In this document: positions 1 through 4,898 of the stretch, one piece after another
How positions within the stretch are numbered: the first letter of the stretch is position 1
How the letters are laid out: each line of letters starts with the position of its first letter
NCBI GenBank assembly: GCA_018895315.1
Contig: JAHIOK010000056.1
Span: 1-7,511 of the forward strand
DNA length: 7,511 bases
Source of the DNA: Actinomycetota bacterium
Lineage (GTDB): Bacteria > Actinomycetota > Actinomycetes > Actinomycetales > Microbacteriaceae
Direction: 5' to 3'
Translations under genes and position numbers: made by a program
The notes under the pieces: model-generated
The model's database searches: none
The model's input: the letters and a program-made list of their open reading frames with translations, nothing else
Told to the model about the DNA's origin: nothing

Positions 1-160
1 CGCCGGCATCCGTACGCCCGGCGACGGTGAGGCTCGGCGTACCGCCCAGCACGCGGGCCATCGCATCTTCGAGCGTCCCTTGGACCGTCCGCAGCGCGGG
101 TTGGCGCGCCCACCCGCGGAAATGCGTGCCGTCGTAGGCGATATCGAGGCGTAGACGCAT
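1..160 (-). CDS. truA: tRNA pseudouridine(38-40) synthase TruA, N-terminal fragment
   Basis: TruA converts uridines 38, 39 and 40 in the tRNA anticodon arm to pseudouridine. Only the first 53 residues are in the window; the gene runs off the left edge. The visible part opens with the family's first strand and loop ([20 protein letters not shown]), then [10 protein letters not shown], and reaches the catalytic loop GRTDAG at residues 48-53, where D51 is the expected nucleophilic aspartate. The ATG at 160 is the only reasonable start: an in-frame TAG lies four codons upstream. No strong Shine-Dalgarno sequence precedes it. A terminator separates it from rplQ, so it is either a separate transcription unit or expressed by read-through. 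rplQ followed by truA is a common order. Identification is secure; the rest of the protein cannot be judged. Confidence 0.95.
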   Translation of the reverse strand, partial: MRLRLDIAYDGTHFRGWARQPALRTVQGTLEDAMARVLGGTPSLTVAGRTDAG

Positions 161-194
161 CCGAACAGCCTAGCCAGACCCAGCCGGAGAACGA

Positions 195-230
195 CGAAGC
201 CCGCGATCCCTCTCGGGAACGCGGGCTTCG
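195..230 (-). terminator. Intrinsic terminator after rplQ
   Basis: A perfect 11-bp inverted repeat (CGAAGCCCGCG at 195-205 and CGCGGGCTTCG at 220-230) is extended inward, past one mismatch, by TCCC/GGGA around a TCTC loop. It starts 17 bases beyond the rplQ stop codon. On the minus strand it is followed by TCGTTCTCC, a weak T-rich tail as is usual in high-GC actinobacteria. It should end the infA-to-rplQ transcript before truA. The stem also looks strong on the plus strand, but no plus-strand gene leads into it. Confidence 0.8.
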
Positions 231-246
231 AGCGAAACGGTGATGA

Positions 247-801
247 CTACTTTGCGTCGGTCACGGCCTCTTCAGCGGCGGCCTCAGCGGCGGCACCCTC
301 TTCTGGCGACTCCGCTCCGGCGTCGGTGTCGTCGGCGACGGTCTCGTCAGCAGCAGCCTCGTCGGCGACGGGCGCCTCCTCAGCGGGAGCCTCGGCGACG
401 ACCGGGGCCGCAGACTTCTTGGCCGGCTTGACCTTCGGCGTCACGGGCTCGAGGACGAGCTCGATGACGGCCATGGGCGCATTGTCGCCCTTGCGGTTGC
501 CGATCTTCGTGATGCGGGTGTAGCCGCCCTCACGCTCGGCGACCAACGGCGCGATCTCGGTGAAAAGGATGTGCACGACTTCCTTGTCACCGATGACGCC
601 GAGCACACGCCGACGGGCGTGCAGGTCGCCGCGCTTGGCGAAGGTGACCAGGCGCTCGGCGAGCGGACGCACGCGCTTGGCCTTGGTCTCAGTGGTGGTG
701 ATGCTCTTGTGCGTGAACAACGCGGCTGCGAGGTTCGCGAGGAGCAGACGCTCGTGTGCGGGGCCGCCTCCGAGGCGGGGACCCTTCGTGGGCTTGGGCA
801 T
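247..801 (-). CDS. rplQ: 50S ribosomal protein L17 with long acidic C-terminal tail
   Basis: L17 is a large-subunit protein near the peptide exit region. The 184-residue product begins [20 protein letters not shown], the family signature, and residues 1 to about 125 form the complete L17 fold, including the conserved [13 protein letters not shown] and RVLG segments. Residues from about 126 to 184 are an extra tail: first a short Lys/Pro linker, then a low-complexity stretch of Ala, Glu, Asp and Val, roughly one third acidic. Classical L17 proteins stop near 116-130 residues. Such tails are known, from memory, in actinobacterial L17, so this is a lineage trait rather than a frameshift: the frame is open to a clean TAG. 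It is the last gene of the operon, 40 bases after rpoA. A GGAG lies 10 bases before the ATG. Its length is fixed by the start of homology. Confidence 0.97.
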   Translation of the reverse strand: MPKPTKGPRLGGGPAHERLLLANLAAALFTHKSITTTETKAKRVRPLAERLVTFAKRGDLHARRRVLGVIGDKEVVHILFTEIAPLVAEREGGYTRITKIGNRKGDNAPMAVIELVLEPVTPKVKPAKKSAAPVVAEAPAEEAPVADEAAADETVADDTDAGAESPEEGAAAEAAAEEAVTDAK

Positions 802-841
802 GTCTCAGTTACTCCAGTGGAATCGGGTCGGGTGCGACGGG

Positions 842-1831
842 TCAGACGGTCTCGTCGTCGTAGCCGCCGTAGAAGTGGGCGCCGTCGAAACCGGGCACCG
901 AGTCCTTCAACGACAGGCCGAGCGACACGAGCTTGTCGCGAACCTCATCCACCGACTTCTGGCCGAAGTTGCGGATGTTCATCAGCTGCGTCTCCGAGAG
1001 CGCGACGAGCTCGCTCACGGTGTTGATGCCTTCGCGCTTGAGGCAGTTGTACGAACGCACCGACAGATCGAGGTCTTCGATCGGCATCGACAGTTCGTTG
1101 GAGAGGACGGTCTCGACCGGCGCGGGGCCGATCTCGATGCCCTCGGCCTCGACGTTCAGCTCGCGGGCGAGTCCGAACAGCTCAGTCAGGGTGCGTCCGG
1201 CGGACGCCACGGCGTCGCGCGGGGCGATCGAGTTCTTCGACTCGACGTCCAGGACGAGCTTGTCGAAGTCGGTGCGCTCACCGGCACGAGTCGCCTCGAC
1301 GCGGTAACTCACCTTGAGGACGGGCGAGTAGATCGAGTCGATCGGGATCTGACCGGCTTCGGCATACTCGTTGCGGTTCTGCGTCGCGGAGACGTAGCCG
1401 CGGCCACGTTCGATCGTGAGCTCGAGCTCGAAGCGCGCGGTGTCGTTCAGGGTGGCGATGACCAGGTCGGGGTTGTGCACCTCGACGCCCGCCGGAGCGG
1501 AGATATCGGCCGCAGTGACCTGTCCGGCACCCGTCTTGCGCAGGTACGCGGTGATGGGCTCGTCGCGCTCGCTCGAGACGACGAGCTGCTTGATGTTCAG
1601 GATGATCTCGGTGACGTCTTCTTTCACACCGGGGATCGTGCTGAACTCGTGCAGCACGCCGTCGAGGCGGATGCTGGTGACGGCGGCGCCGGGGATCGAC
1701 GACAGCAGGCTGCGACGCAGCGCGTTGCCGATCGTGTATCCGAAACCGGGCTCGAGCGGCTCGATGACGAAACGGCTGCGGAACTCCCCGACCTTTTCCT
1801 CGGTCAGGGTGGGACGCTGTGCAATAAGCAC
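842..1831 (-). CDS. rpoA: DNA-directed RNA polymerase subunit alpha
   Basis: The alpha subunit dimerises to nucleate RNA polymerase assembly, and through its C-terminal domain contacts UP elements and activators. The 329 residues contain the N-terminal domain (about 1-235), with the assembly helix motif [20 protein letters not shown] at 31-50. A flexible linker follows, then the C-terminal domain (about 248-305). There, VRSYNCLK at 258-265 carries the residues equivalent to the DNA-contacting Arg265 and Asn268 of Escherichia coli, and RNFGQKS at 287-293 is the helix-hairpin-helix part. The last 20 residues are a short tail ending GGYDDETV. The start is a GTG at 1831, giving [17 protein letters not shown] as in related actinobacteria; the AAAGGAA seven bases upstream supports it. 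It lies between rpsK (154 bases upstream) and rplQ (40 bases downstream). Nothing suggests damage. Confidence 0.98.
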   Translation of the reverse strand: MLIAQRPTLTEEKVGEFRSRFVIEPLEPGFGYTIGNALRRSLLSSIPGAAVTSIRLDGVLHEFSTIPGVKEDVTEIILNIKQLVVSSERDEPITAYLRKTGAGQVTAADISAPAGVEVHNPDLVIATLNDTARFELELTIERGRGYVSATQNRNEYAEAGQIPIDSIYSPVLKVSYRVEATRAGERTDFDKLVLDVESKNSIAPRDAVASAGRTLTELFGLARELNVEAEGIEIGPAPVETVLSNELSMPIEDLDLSVRSYNCLKREGINTVSELVALSETQLMNIRNFGQKSVDEVRDKLVSLGLSLKDSVPGFDGAHFYGGYDDETV

Positions 1832-1837
1832 TATGTG

Positions 1838-1844
1838 TTCCTTT
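1838..1844 (-). promoter_or_regulatory. Shine-Dalgarno site fixing the GTG start of rpoA
   Basis: The minus strand reads AAAGGAACACATAGTG. The purine-rich AAAGGAA ends six bases before the GTG at 1831 and decides this non-ATG start over any internal ATG. Confidence 0.7.
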
Positions 1845-1908
1845 CGGCTAAGTGCCCGCTATTTGACACTTGCAGTTATTGAGGTGTTGAGTTTTTGTCA
1901 GCGAATTC

Positions 1909-1929
1909 GCCGTCGCACCGGGCGACGGC
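1909..1929 (-). other. Hairpin in the rpsK-rpoA spacer
   Basis: GCCGTCGC (1909-1916) and GCGACGGC (1922-1929) form a perfect 8-bp stem with a 5-base loop. It has no T-run after it on the minus strand, so it is not a classical terminator. It sits between a stronger hairpin (1952-1977) and an AT-rich stretch (about 1838-1908) that leads into rpoA. It could be part of an rpoA leader or a processing site. The structure is plain in the sequence; its role is unknown. Confidence 0.45.
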
Positions 1930-1951
1930 TCATCCGGAAAAGCATGCGGAT

Positions 1952-1977
1952 GCCGGGACGCCGCGAGGCGCCCCGGC
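1952..1977 (-). terminator. Terminator-like hairpin after rpsK (possible attenuator)
   Basis: GCCGGGACGCC (1952-1962) pairs with GGCGCCCCGGC (1967-1977): 11 pairs, one of them G-U on the minus-strand RNA, closing a UCGC tetraloop. It begins eight bases past the rpsK stop. The only T-run downstream is a TTTT about nine bases beyond the stem, so full termination is doubtful. Partial termination, or protection of the upstream mRNA from 3' decay, would change the ratio of ribosomal proteins to RpoA. Confidence 0.45.
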
Positions 1978-1985
1978 TCCGGGAA

Positions 1986-2384
1986 TCAGACGCGGCGACG
2001 CTTCGGCGGACGGCAGCCGTTGTGCGCCTGCGGGGTGACGTCGTTGATCGAACCGACCTCGAGGCCTGCGGCCTGGAGCGAGCGGATCGCGGTCTCGCGG
2101 CCGGAGCCGGGACCCTTCACGAAGACGTCGACCTTCTTGACACCGTGCTCCTGCGCCTGACGCGCAGCAGACTCGGCGGCCATACCGGCGGCATAGGGGG
2201 TGGACTTGCGCGAGCCCTTGAAGCCCACGCCACCCGACGATGCCCAGCTGATGACAGCGCCGGTCGGGTCGGTGATCGAAACGATCGTGTTGTTGAACGT
2301 CGACTTGATGTGGGCGTGGCCCAGCGCGATGTTCTTCTTCTCTTTGCGACGCGCTTTGCGCGTGGCGGTCTTGGGTGCAGCCAT
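1986..2384 (-). CDS. rpsK: 30S ribosomal protein S11
   Basis: S11 sits on the platform of the small subunit near the mRNA exit, next to S7 and 16S rRNA helix 45. The 132-residue product has the usual length for actinobacteria. A basic N-terminal extension ([15 protein letters not shown]) leads into [18 protein letters not shown], then [31 protein letters not shown] and the C-terminal signature [20 protein letters not shown]. All conserved blocks are present. An AGGAGA lies about seven bases before the ATG at 2384. The gap from rpsM is 36 bases, so the two are cotranscribed. In many bacteria rpsD follows here; in this window a hairpin-rich spacer and rpoA follow instead. Confidence 0.98.
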   Translation of the reverse strand: MAAPKTATRKARRKEKKNIALGHAHIKSTFNNTIVSITDPTGAVISWASSGGVGFKGSRKSTPYAAGMAAESAARQAQEHGVKKVDVFVKGPGSGRETAIRSLQAAGLEVGSINDVTPQAHNGCRPPKRRRV

Positions 2385-2420
2385 GTGCGTTCTCCTGAAT
2401 CCTGTCGCTCAGCCCGAGGC

Positions 2421-2795
2421 CTAGCGCGCCTTCTTCTTGCCGGCGACGGTGCGCTTGGGACCCTTGCGGGTGCGAGCGTTCGTCTTGGTGCGCTGACCGT
2501 GAACGGGCAGGCCGCGACGGTGGCGGATGCCCTGGTACGAACCGATCTCGATCTTGCGGCGGATATCGGCGGCCACCTCGCGGCGGAGGTCACCTTCCAC
2601 CTTGTAGTTGCCTTCGATGTTGTCGCGCAGCGCGATCAACTGGTCGTCGGTCAGATCCTTGACGCGGACGTCAGGGTTGATCTCGGTCGCGGCGAGAATC
2701 GCCTTCGAACGGGTGGGGCCTACACCGTAGATGTAGGTAAGGGCGATCACCACGCGCTTGTCACGCGGGATATCGACGCCGGCAAGACGTGCCAT
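2421..2795 (-). CDS. rpsM: 30S ribosomal protein S13
   Basis: S13 is in the head of the small subunit, contacts the P-site tRNA, and forms intersubunit bridges with the large subunit. The 124-residue product starts [20 protein letters not shown], has the helix-two-turn-helix segment [14 protein letters not shown] at 21-34, and ends with the tRNA-facing basic tail that includes [18 protein letters not shown] at 89-106. Length and motifs are normal. An AGGAG six to seven bases before the ATG supports the start. That Shine-Dalgarno sequence is half of the 10-bp palindrome CTCCTAGGAG (2802-2811). The 150-base spacer from rpmJ is longer than the other gaps in this operon and holds a structured leader candidate. 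Confidence 0.98.
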   Translation of the reverse strand: MARLAGVDIPRDKRVVIALTYIYGVGPTRSKAILAATEINPDVRVKDLTDDQLIALRDNIEGNYKVEGDLRREVAADIRRKIEIGSYQGIRHRRGLPVHGQRTKTNARTRKGPKRTVAGKKKAR

Positions 2796-2828
2796 GCGAC
2801 TCTCCTAGGAGTGTGTCGGAGGTGTGGA

Positions 2829-2889
2829 GCAGGATCGGTGCCAGGGCCTCCGACCCGGGGTGTCCCCTCTTGCGAGGTTCTGATCCTGC
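2829..2889 (-). promoter_or_regulatory. Structured RNA leader candidate upstream of rpsM
   Basis: GCAGGATC (2829-2836) and GATCCTGC (2882-2889) are perfect 8-base complements 45 bases apart and would close a multi-branched RNA. Inside, on the minus strand, are CCTC-GCAA-GAGG (a 4-bp stem with a GNRA tetraloop) and an overlapping alternative, GGGG-ACA-CCCC; the two compete for the same G-run. The element ends about 33 bases before the rpsM ATG. Ribosomal operons often carry such leaders as binding sites for a product protein, and the alpha operon of enterobacteria has one before rpsM bound by S4. Whether this one binds a ribosomal protein is inference. No convincing promoter is seen in the rpmJ-rpsM spacer. 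Confidence 0.4.
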
Positions 2890-2921
2890 CTATCGTGTGT
2901 TCAGTTGTACGTCTGTGATTC

Positions 2922-2937
2922 GGATGCCGAGGCATCC
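2922..2937. repeat. 16-bp dyad GGATGCC-GA-GGCATCC
   Basis: GGATGCC and GGCATCC are separated by two bases, just beyond the rpmJ stop codon. In RNA it would form a 6-bp stem with a CUCG loop. No T-run follows, so it is not a standard terminator. The same core is used in the terminator at 4859-4890. Confidence 0.5.
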
Positions 2938-2945
2938 ATCGCTGC

Positions 2946-3062
2946 TCAGCCCTGGCGCTGCTTGTGGCGCGGGTTGGACTTGCAGATGACCATGACGACG
3001 CCGTGACGGCGGATCACCTTGCAGTGATCGCAGATGGGCTTGACGCTGGGCTTGACCTTCAT
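2946..3062 (-). CDS. rpmJ: 50S ribosomal protein L36
   Basis: L36 is the smallest large-subunit protein. The 38-residue product reads [20 protein letters not shown], then [18 protein letters not shown]. The zinc-ribbon ligands C11, C14, C27 and H33 are all present, so this is the zinc-binding (C+) form, expected to depend on zinc supply. Some actinobacteria carry a second, zinc-free paralogue elsewhere; none is in this window. AAGGA six bases before the ATG at 3062 supports the start, and the stop is TGA at 2946-2948. It lies 69 bases after infA and 150 before rpsM. Identification is secure despite the short length, because nearly every residue matches the family. Confidence 0.97.
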   Translation of the reverse strand: MKVKPSVKPICDHCKVIRRHGVVMVICKSNPRHKQRQG

Positions 3063-3092
3063 GGTGATTCCTTGTTCGCTGTCTTCGTCGGG

Positions 3093-3110
3093 CGGGCACG
3101 CGAATGCCCG
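3093..3110. other. Small hairpin between infA and rpmJ
   Basis: CGGGCA (3093-3098) and TGCCCG (3105-3110) form a 6-bp stem with a 6-base loop in the 69-base infA-rpmJ spacer. No T-run follows. It may be a weak processing or stability element, or chance in GC-rich DNA. Confidence 0.25.
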
Positions 3111-3131
3111 GGACGTTACTTCTCGACCGGT

Positions 3132-3353
3132 CTAGCGGTAGCGATAGACGATTCGGCCGCGGGTGAGGTCGTAGGGGCTGAGCTCCACGACCACGCGGTC
3201 TTCGGGGATGATACGGATGTAGTTCTGCCGCATCTTGCCCGAGATCGTGGCGAGTACCTTGTGTCCGTTGCTCAGCTCAACGCGGAACATCGCGTTGGGC
3301 AGCGCCTCGGAGATCACGCCTTCGATCTCGATGACACCGTCTTTCTTCGCCAT
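3132..3353 (-). CDS. infA: Translation initiation factor IF-1
   Basis: IF-1 binds the ribosomal A site during initiation and assists IF-2 and IF-3. The product is 73 residues, the standard length, and is a single OB-fold (S1-like) domain: [41 protein letters not shown], then [29 protein letters not shown]. All family blocks are intact. The reading frame is open for another 116 codons upstream, but homology begins exactly at the ATG at 3353, and the upstream part is noncoding sequence with a promoter and a repeat element. No strong Shine-Dalgarno sequence precedes the ATG; AGCGAG is the best candidate. It is the first gene of the infA-rplQ unit and follows the accessory gene after a 263-base spacer. 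Confidence 0.97.
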   Translation of the reverse strand: MAKKDGVIEIEGVISEALPNAMFRVELSNGHKVLATISGKMRQNYIRIIPEDRVVVELSPYDLTRGRIVYRYR

Positions 3354-3371
3354 ACGCTCGCTAACAATTCT

Positions 3372-3389
3372 GCAGACCGGTCGGTCTGC
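3372..3389. promoter_or_regulatory. 18-bp palindrome in the infA leader (operator-like)
   Basis: GCAGACCG (3372-3379) and CGGTCTGC (3382-3389) form perfect 8-bp half-sites around a 2-base centre. It lies 18 bases upstream of the infA ATG and inside the predicted untranslated leader. As DNA it looks like a site for a dimeric repressor. As RNA it could form a 7-bp stem with a 4-base loop just before the start codon. The palindrome is certain; the function is inferred. Confidence 0.45.
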
Positions 3390-3447
3390 GGTGGATGGGG
3401 GTGCGGTGCCGAGACACGCCGACAAAGGCGCAAGGCACCAAAGAGCA

Positions 3448-3476
3448 ATGCTACGTGATATCGGATGCCTCGGCAA
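3448..3476 (-). promoter_or_regulatory. Candidate sigma-70-type promoter for infA
   Basis: The minus strand has TTGCCG (3471-3476, four of six matches to TTGACA), a spacer of exactly 17 bases, and TAGCAT (3448-3453), which fits the actinobacterial TANNNT -10 box. Transcription would start near 3441, giving a leader of about 88 bases before infA that contains the 18-bp palindrome. It sits between the repeat element behind the accessory gene and infA, where a new transcription unit is expected. Confidence 0.5.
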
Positions 3477-3535
3477 CTCGGGTCCGACCCGCCCGCGTGT
3501 CGCCTCTCCCTGACGCCCCGCCGATCCACCCTTGT

Positions 3536-3616
3536 CGCGAATCCACACCCTCGCCGCGAGACGACACTCTCCGGCAACGATGGCGTGTTGTCTCGGCGTG
3601 GCGGTGTGGTTTCGCC
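3536..3616. repeat. 81-bp four-motif dyad element, copy A
   Basis: Four copies of a 13-base motif (consensus about GTGTGGTCTCGCG) lie at 3536-3548 and 3555-3567 on the minus strand and at 3585-3597 and 3604-3616 on the plus strand. The step within each arm is 19 bases, and the arms mirror each other about position 3576. Of 40 opposed base pairs, about 26 are Watson-Crick and several more are G-T. The element ends exactly at the base next to the stop codon of the accessory gene (3617). On that gene's transcript it could act as a 3' hairpin, though no T-run follows. It matches copy B in layout. Confidence 0.7.
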
Positions 3617-4597
3617 TCACCACCGATGCGTCGGGAAGACGTGGAACGCCGCGAGACGGCGCTCGAGCGTGGCAGCGTTCGGAATGTGCACCATTCCCCA
3701 TCGCGCGAAGGTGCGCCCCGTGGTGCCGCGGATCCAGTCCTCGCGCGCCTTCTCGTCGGCAAGAGCTGCGTAGCCGACCTCGCGCATCATGGCAGGGTCG
3801 GTGTACTTACCCACACCGTCGAACTCACCCCACGCCCGAGCGAGATCGAAGTCGACCCGATAGTCCTCGTCGTTCGGTCCGGGGATCACGACCTGCAGTG
3901 CCGGAACGTCGAACCCGAGCCTCAGCAGGTAGAGCCGGCTGACCGATTCGCCGGGCAACTGCGCCCGACCGTCTGCGAGCGTTGCGATACGTCGTGCACG
4001 ACGGATGCCGCGCATTCCCGACGCGGCATCGATTCGGGCGCACAGCCCCGAGCGCCATTCCTCCGCAGCGTCGATGTCGTACCACCGCCGCTCGTCATCC
4101 CACGCGACACGGCGGAGTGCGGCATCCGCGCAGGCGATGGCGGTCTCGTCCGAGGCTCCGCGGATCACATCGAACACCGTGCGCTCCAGCGTCGTGCACG
4201 GGATGCCGAACCGGCTCGTGCGGTCCCGCTCCGCCACCTCGACGCCGTGCCGCGCCACGCCGGCTGATCCACGCACCAACCCCGACGTATGCGCGCCACT
4301 GAGATGCACCCGCGCCGGATCGATCCGGAACAGCGGCAGCTCCCAGACGACCCCCGCGGACACATATGAAGCCACGGCATCCGATCCCCGCATGTTCTCT
4401 GCGACGGCAACCACCCGCAGCAGATGCCTCTCCTCCGTGAAGGCTGCAGTCCACTGGCTCGCCGGCAGGTGACGCCCGCGATGCACTCGGCATAGCTCCC
4501 CCGATGCGACCTGTCTCCTCAGCTCGCTCGCGTTGACGCCCCGCAGCTCGAGGTCGTCACGGGTCAGTAGGCGGCGACGGGCGTTGGAGACATCCAT
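3617..4597 (-). CDS. AbiEi-type winged-helix protein with Vsr/DUF559-like nuclease domain
   Basis: The 326-residue product is not a ribosomal or secretion protein. Residues about 8-45 ([20 protein letters not shown] followed by a VHRGRHLP turn) resemble the N-terminal winged helix of AbiEi family type IV antitoxins. The middle (about 55-205) has the helical pattern seen in such proteins, including [14 protein letters not shown] at 131-144. The C-terminal part (about 212-326) looks like a PD-(D/E)XK fold of the Vsr/DUF559 kind: E217, then D249 in YRVDFD, then GEFDGVGKY at 257-265 with E258, D260 and K264. No AbiEii toxin gene is adjacent, so a complete toxin-antitoxin pair is not supported. 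The ATG at 4597 lacks a clear Shine-Dalgarno sequence, and translation may be weak or leaderless. The gene splits two housekeeping units and is flanked by two copies of an 81-bp repeat. Domain assignments are by pattern only. Biological role unknown; nuclease activity unproven. Confidence 0.8.
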   Translation of the reverse strand: MDVSNARRRLLTRDDLELRGVNASELRRQVASGELCRVHRGRHLPASQWTAAFTEERHLLRVVAVAENMRGSDAVASYVSAGVVWELPLFRIDPARVHLSGAHTSGLVRGSAGVARHGVEVAERDRTSRFGIPCTTLERTVFDVIRGASDETAIACADAALRRVAWDDERRWYDIDAAEEWRSGLCARIDAASGMRGIRRARRIATLADGRAQLPGESVSRLYLLRLGFDVPALQVVIPGPNDEDYRVDFDLARAWGEFDGVGKYTDPAMMREVGYAALADEKAREDWIRGTTGRTFARWGMVHIPNAATLERRLAAFHVFPTHRW

Positions 4598-4731
4598 CGC
4601 GCCAGCATGGCCCGCGGCGCCATCGAGATCCTCGACGCCACGTGATCCCGTGGAGAACAGATCTCACACGCGCCCTGTGCAGGAGCCAGCCTGAGCGGAC
4701 GCTCGGTTTCCCCGCGGGCGGTCACCTCTTC

Positions 4732-4812
4732 CACGAAACAACACTCGGCATCCGAACCCACACTCTCCGGACTCCGCAGGGTGTGGCCTCGCGAAGCGAG
4801 TGTGGTCTCGCG
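4732..4812. repeat. 81-bp four-motif dyad element, copy B
   Basis: It has the same plan as copy A: the motif occurs at 4732-4744 and 4751-4763 on the minus strand and at 4781-4793 and 4800-4812 on the plus strand, with 19-base steps and symmetry about 4772. By my base-by-base count the two copies match at 49 of 81 positions without gaps. Matches concentrate in the four motifs, and the central ACACTCTCCGG (4760-4770) is identical in both. About 28 of 40 opposed pairs are Watson-Crick. Some differences from copy A are compensated, for example C-G against T-A at arm position 14. The two right-arm motifs also read as a near-perfect tandem 19-base repeat. Confidence 0.7.
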
Positions 4813-4858
4813 ATGCAGAGCCTTGCGGCGCGAAACGCGTGTGCCTGCGCAAAACGAA

Positions 4859-4890
4859 GGATGCCTCGACCCGTCAGGGCCGAGGCATCC
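4859..4890 (-). terminator. Intrinsic terminator after the DsbA-like gene
   Basis: GGATGCCTCGACCC (4859-4872) pairs with GGGCCGAGGCATCC (4877-4890): 14 pairs, one G-U, with a 4-base loop. It begins eight bases past the stop codon. The minus strand continues TTCGTTTTGCG, a recognisable T-rich tail. This is the clearest terminator in the window and ends the secY-adk-map-dsbA transcript. Confidence 0.88.
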
Positions 4891-4898
4891 ATGTGCCG

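Larger units (their letters stand above)
4598..4898. other. 301-base spacer: repeat copy B plus terminator, no gene seen
   Basis: Between the accessory gene and the DsbA-like gene there is no credible coding sequence. The spacer contains the dsbA-side terminator (4859-4890), dyad element copy B (4732-4812), and about 134 bases (4598-4731) that should hold the promoter of the accessory gene. No clear -35/-10 pair is visible there; short inverted repeats such as GAGCG/CGCTC near 4694-4705 are too weak to call. Confidence 0.6.

Noticed and set aside
560..1882. Long plus-strand open frame of 440 codons over rpoA
   Set aside because: It is antisense to a secure rpoA, rich in Arg, Asp and Val as expected of GC-rich shadow frames, and has no recognisable domain.
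1863..1890. TTGACA on the plus strand as a promoter
   Set aside because: The hexamer is perfect, but 16-18 bases downstream there is no TANNNT box, and no plus-strand gene follows.
1870..1900. Minus-strand CTGACA as the -35 of an rpoA promoter
   Set aside because: The -35 is good, but the hexamer 17 bases on (TAACTG) matches the -10 consensus at only two positions. Kept only as a reason to map transcripts there.
1416..2918. Plus-strand open frame of 500 codons across rpoA, rpsK and rpsM
   Set aside because: It crosses three real genes and their spacers on the other strand. Its composition is that of a shadow frame.
3132..3701. N-terminally extended infA of 189 codons
   Set aside because: Homology starts at the ATG at 3353. 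The extra part overlaps a promoter candidate, a repeat element and the end of the accessory gene.
4564..4761. Small minus-strand frame of 65 codons upstream of the accessory gene
   Set aside because: It overlaps the accessory gene start in another frame and repeat copy B. It has no Shine-Dalgarno sequence or recognisable domain, and is unlikely to be an antitoxin partner.
3536..4812. CRISPR-like array from the repeated motif
   Set aside because: The motifs are 13 bases in mirrored pairs with 6-base gaps, not direct repeats with 30-base spacers, and no cas genes are present.
3536..4812. Insertion sequence bounded by the two 81-bp elements
   Set aside because: No transposase and no target duplication can be seen. 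The elements lie in the same orientation and are each internally symmetric. A non-autonomous element remains possible but is not shown.
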